Shown here: piece after piece, positions 1 through 6,595 of the stretch
Numbering within the stretch: the stretch's first letter is position 1
Layout of the letters: every line of letters begins with the position of its first letter
Assembly: GCA_017632695.1 (NCBI GenBank)
Contig: JAGBQS010000083.1
Coordinates: 1 to 7,893, forward strand
Length of the DNA: 7,893 bases
DNA from: Bacteroidales bacterium
Lineage (GTDB): Bacteria > Bacteroidota > Bacteroidia > Bacteroidales > UBA3663
Direction: 5' to 3'
The notes under the pieces: model-generated
What the model was told of the DNA's origin: nothing
Seen by the model: the letters and a program-made list of their open reading frames with translations, nothing else
The model's database searches: none
Program-made: the position numbers and the translations under genes

Positions 1-1851
1 GACACGCCTGCCGGTATGATGAAGACGTTCGCCAGCGAGACCACCAAACCCTTCGTGGATGACTACCTCCTCTCCGACGACATCCGCGAGGCTGTGAAGA
101 AGAACTATCTCCACATCCACGACAAAGACTACTACCCCACCAAGTCGCTCACCTGCGTGCAGCATCCGCTCAATACCATCCTGCAGCACGGACTGAAGGC
201 CGCGCATGCCGAGAGCCGTCCGGCCAAGCGTATCGAGACTGCTTCCGTACAGGCTTGTATCAGTCTGGAAACCGCTCAGAACGAGATGCACGGCGGTCAG
301 GCTATCCCGGCCCTCGACTTCTACTTCGCACCTTACGTACGTCTTACCTACAAGGAAGAGATCAAGGTGCTCGAGGACTTCGAGAACCAGGATTTCACCC
401 GTCTGCTCGATGTGGAAATCAAGGACTACATCCGCAAGCCGCTGGACGGACTGACCGGCGATGAGCGCATCGTACAGCAGGCCATCAACCGTACTGTAGC
501 CCGTGTACACCAGTCGATGGAGGCTTTCATTCACAACATGAACACCATTCACAGCCGAGGCGGTAATCAGGTCGTGTTCTCGAGTGTGAACTACGGAACC
601 GATACCAGCGCCGAAGGCCGTTGCGTGATGCGCGAGCTGCTGCATTCAACCTACGAGGGCGTGGGCAATCATGCTACTGCCATTTTCCCCATCCAGATCT
701 GGAAGAAGAAGCGCGGCGTGAACTATCTGCCGGGCGATCCGAACTACGATCTTTACGAACTGGCCTGCAAGGTTTCGGCACGCCGTTTCTTCCCGAACTT
801 CCTGAACCTCGACGCTACCTATAACTACCACGAGGAGTGGCGCGCCGATGATCCGGACCGCTACAAGTATGAGGTGGCTACCATGGGTTGCCGTACCCGT
901 GTGTTCGAGAACCGCTTCGGTCCAAAGACCTCCATCGGTCGCGGTAACATTTCGTTCACTACCATCAACATCGTGGCTTTGGCCATCGAGAGTATGAGCG
1001 AGCCGACCGTCGAGAAGCGTGTGGAGGTCTTCATGCTCCGCCTGAACGAAATGTGCGAACTGGTTGCCAAGCAGCTTGACCAGCGCTTCCAGTTCCAGAA
1101 AACGGCTCTTGCCAAGCAGTTCCCGTTGGTAATGTCCTGCCTGTGGAACGGTGCCGACAAACTGGGTCCGAACGATACCATCGAGCCGGTTATCAACCAG
1201 GGTACGCTGGGTATCGGCTTCATCGGTCTGGCCGAGGCACTGATTGCCCTCACCGGCAAGCATCACGGCGAGAGCGAGGAAAGCCAGAAGCTGGGTCTGA
1301 AGATAATCAGCTTCATGAAGAAGAAAGCCGGTGAGTTCTGCGACCGTTACCAGCACAACTATTCCGTTTTAGCTACTCCAGCCGAAGGTCTGGCAGGCCG
1401 CTTTACCCGCATCGACAAAAAGCGTTACGGCATCATTCCGGGTGTTACCGATAAGGACTACTACACCAACTCGAACCACGTCCCGGTTTACTACAAGTGC
1501 AGCATCAAGCACAAGGCCGAAGTGGAGGCTCCTTATCACGATCTGACCGGCGGCGGACACATCTTCTATGTGGAGATTGACGGCGACGCCACACACAATC
1601 CTGAAACCATCATGAAGGTGGTTGACCTCATGGATCAGCTCAATATGGGCTACGGTTCGGTGAACCACAACCGCAACCGTTGTATGGAATGCGGTCACGA
1701 GGATGCCATCGAGGGTGAGGAGTGCTGTCCGGAGTGCGGTTCTACTCACATCGACAAGCTGCAGCGTATTACCGGTTATCTGGTAGGTACCACCGATCGC
1801 TGGAACTCCGGTAAACTGGCCGAGCTGAAGGATCGTGTACGTCATACCTGA
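1..1851 (+). CDS. nrdD: Anaerobic (class III) ribonucleoside-triphosphate reductase, partial, N-terminus missing
   Basis: NrdD reduces ribonucleoside triphosphates to deoxy forms without oxygen, using a glycyl radical installed by the radical-SAM activase NrdG. The frame is open from base 1, so the gene starts before the window; about 616 residues are visible and the N-terminal ATP-cone region expected of a full-length enzyme (roughly 700 or more residues) is probably cut off. Numbering from the ATG at 16, the active-site cysteine in SLTCVQHPL is C47, the second is C292 in MGCRTRV, and GRGNISFTTINI follows at about 308. Near the end a zinc-binding pair CxxC (556/559) and CxxC (571/574) precedes the glycyl-radical motif RITGYL with G587. 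These residues fit the established T4 and E. coli NrdD signature. The stop TGA is at 1849-1851. The gene ends in a strong hairpin terminator, and no nrdG follows it. Confidence 0.97.
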   Translation, partial: DTPAGMMKTFASETTKPFVDDYLLSDDIREAVKKNYLHIHDKDYYPTKSLTCVQHPLNTILQHGLKAAHAESRPAKRIETASVQACISLETAQNEMHGGQAIPALDFYFAPYVRLTYKEEIKVLEDFENQDFTRLLDVEIKDYIRKPLDGLTGDERIVQQAINRTVARVHQSMEAFIHNMNTIHSRGGNQVVFSSVNYGTDTSAEGRCVMRELLHSTYEGVGNHATAIFPIQIWKKKRGVNYLPGDPNYDLYELACKVSARRFFPNFLNLDATYNYHEEWRADDPDRYKYEVATMGCRTRVFENRFGPKTSIGRGNISFTTINIVALAIESMSEPTVEKRVEVFMLRLNEMCELVAKQLDQRFQFQKTALAKQFPLVMSCLWNGADKLGPNDTIEPVINQGTLGIGFIGLAEALIALTGKHHGESEESQKLGLKIISFMKKKAGEFCDRYQHNYSVLATPAEGLAGRFTRIDKKRYGIIPGVTDKDYYTNSNHVPVYYKCSIKHKAEVEAPYHDLTGGGHIFYVEIDGDATHNPETIMKVVDLMDQLNMGYGSVNHNRNRCMECGHEDAIEGEECCPECGSTHIDKLQRITGYLVGTTDRWNSGKLAELKDRVRHT

Positions 1852-1907
1852 TTGGCAGGACGTTGGTCCCGATTAGTCTGAAACCAGAAAAAATTGCTTA
1901 CATATCC

Positions 1908-1952
1908 AGTCCTGTTTTTGTGCGGTTACCGTACGGAAACAGGACTTTTTTT
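1908..1952 (+). terminator. Rho-independent terminator after nrdD
   Basis: A perfect 10-bp stem, AGTCCTGTTT (1908-1917) with AAACAGGACT (1937-1946), is followed by a T run to 1952. The 19-nt loop can form a second short helix (1920-1925 with 1929-1934, one G-U pair), giving one long hairpin. It lies 57 nt after the nrdD stop and closes that transcript before the rubrerythrin promoter. Confidence 0.9.
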
Positions 1953-2024
1953 CTGCTAAAGGACATAGGATGCAAATAAATATCGGATGAATTGGAGAAA
2001 ATTTGCACTTTTTCGGCCAAAAAA

Positions 2025-2056
2025 TTTGGAAATTCGCCAAAACTCCCTTATCTTTG
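2025..2056 (+). promoter_or_regulatory. Bacteroidetes-type promoter for rubrerythrin
   Basis: TTTG at 2025-2028 (-33 box) and TATCTTTG at 2049-2056 (-7 box, consensus TAnnTTTG) are separated by 20 nt, matching the primary sigma factor promoter known from Bacteroides. Transcription would start near 2062, giving a leader of about 65 nt. Overlapping inverted repeats CCAAA-n3-TTTGG (2017-2029) and TTTGG-n7-CCAAA (2025-2041) cover the -33 box and could be an operator; that part is inference. Confidence 0.8.
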
Positions 2057-2126
2057 CCTCGCTGAAAAGCAAGAAACCCTAATTTCATATTATACCTTAT
2101 TATTAACCTCCTAATTTTTACCAACT

Positions 2127-2693
2127 ATGAACAAGAAATGGATTTGCACAGTTTGCGGTTATGTACACGAAGGACCTACTCCTCCTGAGAAGTGCCCACA
2201 GTGCGGTGTGCCTGCTGCTAAATTTAAAGAGAAGGCTGAAGGCGGTCTTATTCAGCCAGCCTGCGAGCATGAACTGGGTGTTGCCAAGGATATTCCTGCC
2301 GGAGAAGAAGGTGATTTTATCCGTCAGGGACTGCAGGATCATTTTAGAGGAGAATGCTCGGAAGTGGGCATGTATCTGGCTATGAGCCGTCAGGCCGACC
2401 GCGAAGGCTATCCGGAAGTGGCCGAGGCATTCAAGCGCTATGCTTTCGAGGAGGCAGACCACGCAGCAAGAATTGCAGAACTCCTTGGTGAGGTGGTTTG
2501 GGATACCAAGACCAACGTTAAGAAACGCATGGAAGCTGAAGAAGGAGCATGCGAGGGCAAGCTTGAAATCGCCAAGGTTGCAAAGAAACTGAATCTGGAT
2601 GCCATTCACGATACCGTTCACGAGATGGCAAAGGATGAGGCACGTCACTGCAAGGGCTTCGAGGGCCTGTTTAACCGTTATTTCGGCAAGTAA
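2127..2693 (+). CDS. rbr: Reverse rubrerythrin (N-terminal rubredoxin domain, C-terminal diiron domain); likely NADH peroxidase
   Basis: This 188-residue cytoplasmic non-haem iron protein probably reduces hydrogen peroxide, and possibly oxygen, with electrons from NADH through an electron-transfer partner. A rubredoxin-like iron site comes first: CTVC (C7, C10) and CPQC (C23, C26). A ferritin-like four-helix diiron domain follows from about residue 62. Candidate ligands are E76 and E79 (RGECSE), E108/H112 (EEADH), E166, and E171/H174 (DEARH). This order is the reverse of classical rubrerythrin, where rubredoxin is C-terminal, and matches the 'reverse rubrerythrin' group known from clostridia and other anaerobes. 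The ATG at 2127 begins directly at the rubredoxin domain; no purine-rich ribosome-binding site is visible and the leader is A/T rich. The gene has its own promoter and terminator, so it appears to be a single-gene unit suited to stress control. The family is certain; the exact substrate is inferred. Confidence 0.95.
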   Translation: MNKKWICTVCGYVHEGPTPPEKCPQCGVPAAKFKEKAEGGLIQPACEHELGVAKDIPAGEEGDFIRQGLQDHFRGECSEVGMYLAMSRQADREGYPEVAEAFKRYAFEEADHAARIAELLGEVVWDTKTNVKKRMEAEEGACEGKLEIAKVAKKLNLDAIHDTVHEMAKDEARHCKGFEGLFNRYFGK

Positions 2694-2732
2694 ACCGGCT
2701 TCGGCTAATCCTTTACCTATTTAATTTAATAT

Positions 2733-2795
2733 CAGCACGGAAAGCACATCAATCACTCCTTCAGGGGAGGTTTGAGTGAACTCCGTGCTGTTTTT
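2733..2795 (+). terminator. Rho-independent terminator after rubrerythrin, compound hairpin
   Basis: A perfect 9-bp stem, CAGCACGGA (2733-2741) with TCCGTGCTG (2782-2790), is followed by TTTTT (2791-2795). Inside the loop a second helix, TCACTC (2753-2758) with GAGTGA (2774-2779), can form. A shorter alternative, CTCC (2756-2759) with GGAG (2766-2769), competes with it. The hairpin ends 36 nt before the proposed start of the pectate lyase gene, so it could also act as an attenuator for that gene. Confidence 0.8.
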
Positions 2796-2831
2796 ATACC
2801 CATTTTAAATGATAATTTCTGTCATTTTGTC

Positions 2832-5237
2832 ATGCAACAGCACTTTTCCCTGTCGGCTTTCATGCTGATTGTTTCTGCTTGGGCTTTCAGGGCCGAAGCT
2901 TCCATTCATGTTTCGACCACTGGCTCGGATGCCAACGCCGGTACCGCCGACGCTCCGCTTCTGACGATTCACAAAGCCGTCGAACTTGTTGAACCGGGTG
3001 ATACCATCTGGGTGCACGCCGGTACTTATACCATTTCCGAACGCATCAAGATTCCGGAGAAGAAGACCTCGGAGGCGCGTCGCTGCTACCTTTGGGCTGT
3101 CCCGGGCGAAGGCGAAGTCATCATCGACGGCTCCGGTATGCACCACACGACCCAGAACGACTTCAAGATGGGACGCTGTATTTATGTGAACCATCTGGCC
3201 AATTACTGGTACTTCAAGGGCCTGACGCTCTGTAATGCCGAAGATAACGGCATGAAGGTTGAGGGTTCGTACAACATCATCGAAAACTGTATTTTCCGCG
3301 ATAACAACGATACGGGTCTGCAGATCGGTATGTACAAGGATTTCTCGATCGAGGAAACCAAGGAACTGCCGGCCGGCAGTCCTCAGTTTAACCCCGATTA
3401 CCGCTACTGCCGCGGGAACATCGTACTCAATTGCGATGCCTATAATAACTACGATGCCCGTACCTACAACGGAACGGACGACGGCGGTGATGCCGACGGC
3501 TTTGCCTGCAAGCTCTTCCCGGGACCGGGAACGGAGTTTTACGGCTGTCGTGCCTGGAATAACTCCGATGATAACTGGGACCTCTACATGGTGTATCATC
3601 CGGTGGTCATCGATCATTGCTGGGCTTATCATGCAGGCTATATTCCCGGTACGGAAACGGCTATCGGCAACGGAAACGGTTTTAAGCTGGGTGGCGGCGG
3701 CAGTGCCGGAGGCGCAGCGTTCGATCAGTCGACGGGCGCTCACGTGGTGCGTAACTGCGTGTCGTTCGATAATCTGAAGAAGGGCTTCGATCAGAACAAT
3801 GCATACGAAGGCATGTATATCCTGAACTGTACGGCTTGGGGTAACGATTATAACTACCGTTTCCCGACCGTTTTCCGCTATGGCGGTATGCATATCCGAA
3901 ACTGTATCGGCTTCAAGCCGCGTACGCTGAACCATGAGTTCCTGTCGGCCGACAAGGAGGGAAGCCTGGTGCCCGATACCGACTTTAACACTTGGACTAC
4001 CCTCGACGGTTGCAATCCCTATAAGGAGGGTCAGAAAAACGATGACGGAAAGAAAACATTTACGGCCGATTACACATCGGAGTTCCTTTCGCTCAGCGTG
4101 GAGGATTTCCTGGCCCCCCGTCAGGCTGACGGGTCTCTGCCTGATAATAACTTTGCCAGACTCAAGGAAGGTAGCGTTATGATCGATAAGGGCGAGCCGA
4201 TTGTCAACTTCATTCCTTCGCGCTTTATGACGGCTGAGGAGGCGTTGGCTGCAGGTCTGACGCTCGATGAGGCAGATATCTTTACCATTGCCTACAACGA
4301 CGATGCTCCCGACTTCGGTGCCTATGAGACGGACGGTATTCCGGCAACGGGCGATGTGACTCCCATCGAAAAAGCCACGCTGAGCTGTGTCTCGGGCAAT
4401 GCTTCGCAGGAAATGATTCTTGGCGAACCTATCGAACAGATGGTCTTCGAGTACGGCGGTTCGGCTACAGGTTTCGAGGTGGAGAATCTTCCGGAAGGAC
4501 TTCAGGGACAGATTACAGATAACCGGCTGGTTATCGACGGTGAGATTGCAGCGGTGGGTGACTACAGCTTTACGGTGAAGGCCGTGGGCGGTCCCAAGAC
4601 AGTCTCCTGTCTCTGTTCGGTTTCGGTACTGACTCCTTCCCGAATCCTGACGGGCGGCTGGTATCATTTGCAGGACGAACTGTCAGACCTGCCCGCCGAC
4701 TTGCAGGGAGTGCTGAGCCTGATTCAGGGCTCCAGCAGTTCGTATCCGTCGTCGCTCGATCCGGCTAAGACCGAAAGCGGAACGGTTCCTGCCGGATGTA
4801 CGGAAGGCGCCATTATCATGGGACGTAACAGCGGCGGTGTGCAGTGGACTTTCCCGAACGGCGTTCTTTCGCTTCTGGTGAACCTGCATTTTACAGGTGG
4901 ACGTACTTTCGGCATCGAGTGGACGCTGGCCGATGGAACCACAGGCAGTACTTCGACCTCGAAGATATCGAAGGGAACCTATACGTCCTGGAATGTGTTG
5001 GCTCAGGCGGGCCTGCCGGAACAGCTTGCCGGTCCTTTCACGATTCGCCTGCTGAATACCAACTCTTCGGGAGAGGTCCGTTTGTACGATATGTATATGC
5101 GCGTGCCGCTTGCTGAAGGCGGGGAGACACATATATCCGATGTAGTTCGTGAAGAAACCGGTTCCAAGCAGTATTACGATTTCTTCGGACGACGTGTGCA
5201 GCATCCTGTTCCCGGCCGTTTGTATATCGTTAAGTAA
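2832..5237 (+). CDS. Secreted multidomain pectate lyase, polysaccharide lyase family 9 type
   Basis: Family PL9 enzymes cleave polygalacturonate by calcium-dependent beta-elimination. With the ATG at 2832 the protein has 801 residues and a signal peptide (1 to about 23, hydrophobic core LSAFMLIVSAWAF). An upstream TTG at 2772 keeps the frame open but lies inside the preceding terminator, so it was rejected. A right-handed beta-helix follows (about 25-380). It holds D222 in ADGFACKL, D246, D247 and D250 in NNSDDNWDLY, and K285 in GNGNGFKLGG. The 24-residue spacing of the Asp motifs matches the calcium site of Dickeya Pel9A as I recall it, and K285 is in the place of its catalytic lysine. The catalytic part ends near FGAYE (495-499). 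An Ig-like domain (about 513-600), a beta-rich module possibly for sugar binding (about 606-760) and a tail YYDFFGRRV...LYIVK follow. No susC/susD-like partner is present. A generic beta-helix protein is the alternative. Confidence 0.85.
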   Translation: MQQHFSLSAFMLIVSAWAFRAEASIHVSTTGSDANAGTADAPLLTIHKAVELVEPGDTIWVHAGTYTISERIKIPEKKTSEARRCYLWAVPGEGEVIIDGSGMHHTTQNDFKMGRCIYVNHLANYWYFKGLTLCNAEDNGMKVEGSYNIIENCIFRDNNDTGLQIGMYKDFSIEETKELPAGSPQFNPDYRYCRGNIVLNCDAYNNYDARTYNGTDDGGDADGFACKLFPGPGTEFYGCRAWNNSDDNWDLYMVYHPVVIDHCWAYHAGYIPGTETAIGNGNGFKLGGGGSAGGAAFDQSTGAHVVRNCVSFDNLKKGFDQNNAYEGMYILNCTAWGNDYNYRFPTVFRYGGMHIRNCIGFKPRTLNHEFLSADKEGSLVPDTDFNTWTTLDGCNPYKEGQKNDDGKKTFTADYTSEFLSLSVEDFLAPRQADGSLPDNNFARLKEGSVMIDKGEPIVNFIPSRFMTAEEALAAGLTLDEADIFTIAYNDDAPDFGAYETDGIPATGDVTPIEKATLSCVSGNASQEMILGEPIEQMVFEYGGSATGFEVENLPEGLQGQITDNRLVIDGEIAAVGDYSFTVKAVGGPKTVSCLCSVSVLTPSRILTGGWYHLQDELSDLPADLQGVLSLIQGSSSSYPSSLDPAKTESGTVPAGCTEGAIIMGRNSGGVQWTFPNGVLSLLVNLHFTGGRTFGIEWTLADGTTGSTSTSKISKGTYTSWNVLAQAGLPEQLAGPFTIRLLNTNSSGEVRLYDMYMRVPLAEGGETHISDVVREETGSKQYYDFFGRRVQHPVPGRLYIVK

Positions 5238-5281
5238 GCCTTTCCGGTAAGCGGTTTTGCTACAGTCTGAACAAAAAACGG

Positions 5282-5347
5282 AAACCGATTGTGCCCTATT
5301 GAAAAACCGATTGTATTCGGTAATAAAACCGATTGCATATCGCTTAT
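5282..5347. repeat. Three direct repeats AAACCGATTG at exact 22-bp spacing
   Basis: AAACCGATTG occurs at 5282-5291, 5304-5313 and 5326-5335, so the period is exactly 22 bp, about two helical turns. The 12 bp between copies are not conserved apart from a few bases. The array sits 44 bp after the pectate lyase stop and about 100 bp before the -33 box of the next gene. A related AAACCGGT is at 5419-5426. Phased conserved cores with diverged spacers suggest repeated protein binding sites on one DNA face; the protein is unknown. Confidence 0.75.
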
Positions 5348-5366
5348 TTGTCTGAAAATAATGCAG

Positions 5367-5412
5367 TTTTTGCTCTCAAAAAGTCGAATTTTTGGTTTTT
5401 TGAGAGCAAAAA
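5367..5412. repeat. Perfect 16-bp inverted repeat with 14-nt centre
   Basis: The left arm (5367-5382) reads five T, GCTCTC, five A; the right arm (5397-5412) is its exact reverse complement with core GAGAGC. The 14-nt centre is GTCGAATTTTTGGT. Neither strand has a T run after the hairpin, so it is not a standard terminator, although it may end or stabilise the pectate lyase transcript. It ends 20 bp before the -33 box of the downstream promoter, which also allows an operator role. Confidence 0.75.
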
Positions 5413-5432
5413 TGAAGAAAACCGGTAAAAAG

Positions 5433-5464
5433 TTTGGTGCATTTGCAATTAATGCTTAACTTTG
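5433..5464 (+). promoter_or_regulatory. Bacteroidetes-type promoter for the small exported protein
   Basis: TTTG at 5433-5436 and TAACTTTG at 5457-5464 are separated by 20 nt. The predicted start near 5471 leaves a leader of about 30 nt that is very A/T rich just before the ATG. The bases from the -7 box onward, CTTTGCCTCG, are identical to those at the rubrerythrin promoter. Confidence 0.8.
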
Positions 5465-5500
5465 CCTCGACAAAACTTACTTTTCTAATTTTAATTTTTA

Positions 5501-6169
5501 ATGCGTATGAAGAAATTCTTTACTCTTTTCGCAGTAGCAGCCTTGGCTGTAAGTGCTTATGCACAGACAACTGTTTTCTCAGCAACTCCTACTCAGGCAT
5601 GGGATGCTCCAGCAGGTGCGGAAACTCAAATTACCGATGCTACAATTACTGGAGGTCAGATGTTTGCTATCAATCAGCAGGAAGCCGAAAAAGCTATGAT
5701 TAAGAATCAGGGCGGTGAGGTTGCTTTCCAGTGTACTAACAACAATACTTTCTTTAAGGTTGTTTTGACAGAGGCTCTTCAGGCCGGTGACGTAATTAGC
5801 GCCCGTATGCAGTCAAGAACTGATACCGATCTTGGATTGTTCTTCGGTGCTACTGATTCTCGTCCTGGTTCGACTACCACTTCAATCATCCTTCTCACGG
5901 CAGAACAGCAGGCGTGGGTCGAAACTCCAACCTATACTGTAAAAGCCGAGGATGATATTTGCGGTCAGAGCACTTTTTACATTTTCCGTGCCACAGGTAA
6001 GAGTACCTATTTCAATACATTTGCTATTACCCGAGATGGTTCTACCAACATTCAGGCTCTTAGCGTAGCTGATGAGAATGCTCCTGTTTACAACCTCCTT
6101 GGTCAGAAGGTCGATGCTTCTTTCAAGGGTATCGTTATCAAGAACGGCAAGAAGATGCTGCAGAAGTAA
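5501..6169 (+). CDS. Small exported protein of unknown function with sorting-like C-terminal tail
   Basis: I do not recognise this 222-residue family. It has a clear signal peptide: positive n-region MRMKK, hydrophobic core FFTLFAVAALAVSA, and likely cleavage after AYA (residue 21). The mature part is rich in T, S, A and Q with alternating beta-strand patterns, suggesting an all-beta secreted domain. The last 26 residues, from Y197 (YNLLGQKV) to NGKKMLQK, match a tail widespread in Prevotella exported proteins and resemble the C-terminal domains of type IX secretion cargo. The pectate lyase upstream ends in a related tail, so both may reach the same place. The start may be 5501 or 5507; the second gives a more typical MKKFF signal. 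The gene has its own promoter and terminator. Coding is near certain; function is open. Confidence 0.9.
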   Translation: MRMKKFFTLFAVAALAVSAYAQTTVFSATPTQAWDAPAGAETQITDATITGGQMFAINQQEAEKAMIKNQGGEVAFQCTNNNTFFKVVLTEALQAGDVISARMQSRTDTDLGLFFGATDSRPGSTTTSIILLTAEQQAWVETPTYTVKAEDDICGQSTFYIFRATGKSTYFNTFAITRDGSTNIQALSVADENAPVYNLLGQKVDASFKGIVIKNGKKMLQK

Positions 6170-6195
6170 TTTCTGAAAGTTATCCCAAATATTTA

Positions 6196-6240
6196 CTGCC
6201 CTTAAGGGAAATTCTTTTTCTCCTTAAGGGCAGATTTTTT
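6196..6240 (+). terminator. Rho-independent terminator after the small exported protein
   Basis: A perfect 12-bp stem, CTGCCCTTAAGG (6196-6207) with CCTTAAGGGCAG (6222-6233), has a 14-nt loop and is followed by A and six T (6235-6240). It lies 26 nt after the stop codon. Confidence 0.93.
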
Positions 6241-6271
6241 GTTCGTTATTCTTTTCTGTTGTTTTCTTCCT

Positions 6272-6481
6272 GAGGAAAAAGTAGGTCCTGGTCTTGGGTG
6301 TGGCCAATTTGAAGAGGAAAAAGCAGCTCCGGAACTTATGAGGTGCCAATCCGAAGAAGAAAATCCAGGTTCTGGTCTTGGTTGTGGCCGATTTGAAGAG
6401 GAAAAACCAGCTCCGGATCTTATGTGGTTAAAATTTAAAGAGGAAAAACCAGTTCTTTGTCTCAAGTGTTTGCAAAACGAA
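6272..6481. repeat. Five-unit tandem repeat, 42-bp period, alternating unit types
   Basis: Units begin at 6272, 6314, 6356, 6398 and 6440, each exactly 42 bp and each starting GAGGAAAA or GAAGAAAA; a decayed sixth may follow at 6482. Counting by eye, units 1 and 3 match at 35 of 42 positions and units 2 and 4 at 33, while neighbours 1 and 2 match at only 30, so the array looks like an 84-bp dimer that was duplicated. Because 42 is divisible by three, open frames run through on both strands (87 and 88 codons), but both begin with TTG, the + one inside the terminator T run, and neither has a recognisable promoter. With its flanks this fills the 473 bp between 6169 and 6643. It is non-coding or a relic as far as I can tell. 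Confidence 0.9.
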
Positions 6482-6533
6482 GAAATGATAATGGTTTTGG
6501 GTTAACTGCGGCTTTGTGCAGAACAGACTTGCA

Positions 6534-6575
6534 TGGTCTTTTAGAAAAACAAAGCAGAGAAGACCAAAATTTTTT
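6534..6575 (+). terminator. Possible + strand terminator with no obvious gene
   Basis: TGGTCTT (6534-6540) pairs with AAGACCA (6560-6566) over a 19-nt loop, followed by AAAT and five more T to 6575. A smaller hairpin, CTGC (6507-6510) with GCAG (6519-6522), lies just before it. The stem is only 7 bp, so this is a weak call. If real, it would end a transcript running through the 42-bp repeats. Confidence 0.4.
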
Positions 6576-6595
6576 GAGATCTATTTAAAATAAAC

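Noticed and set aside
646..1845. Antisense frames of 236 and 158 codons opposite nrdD
   Set aside because: They are shadows of a highly conserved gene, with no promoter or family resemblance.
2106..2113. ACCTCCT-like stretch in the rubrerythrin leader, identical to the 16S anti-Shine-Dalgarno sequence
   Set aside because: It is the same sense as the rRNA end, so it cannot pair with it; with seven bases in an A/T-rich leader it is most likely chance.
2772..2831. TTG start adding 20 residues to the pectate lyase
   Set aside because: The TTG lies inside the rubrerythrin terminator stem region and the extension would bury the signal peptide; ATG at 2832 gives a proper N-terminal signal.
2805..4667. 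620-codon open frame on the - strand opposite the pectate lyase gene
   Set aside because: Its translation has no recognisable domain, no signal or low-complexity logic, and it mirrors a well-supported PL9 gene; long antisense frames arise from codon bias in such genes.
5315..5333. Short hairpin TCGGT/ACCGA as terminator of the pectate lyase gene
   Set aside because: Only 5 bp, no T run follows, and one arm is part of the 22-bp repeats.
5434..5703. 89-codon + frame overlapping the start of the small exported protein
   Set aside because: It is out of frame with the supported signal-peptide gene, starts within the promoter, and has no family resemblance.
6272..6481. CRISPR array
   Set aside because: The whole 42-bp unit is repeated with gradual divergence; there are no unique spacers between short identical repeats and no cas genes.
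6202..6505. Two overlapping ORFs (88 codons +, 87 codons -) through the 42-bp repeats
   Set aside because: Both begin with TTG, the + one inside a terminator T run and the - one inside the repeats, and the open frames follow trivially from a period divisible by three. Not listed as genes, though a relic cannot be excluded.
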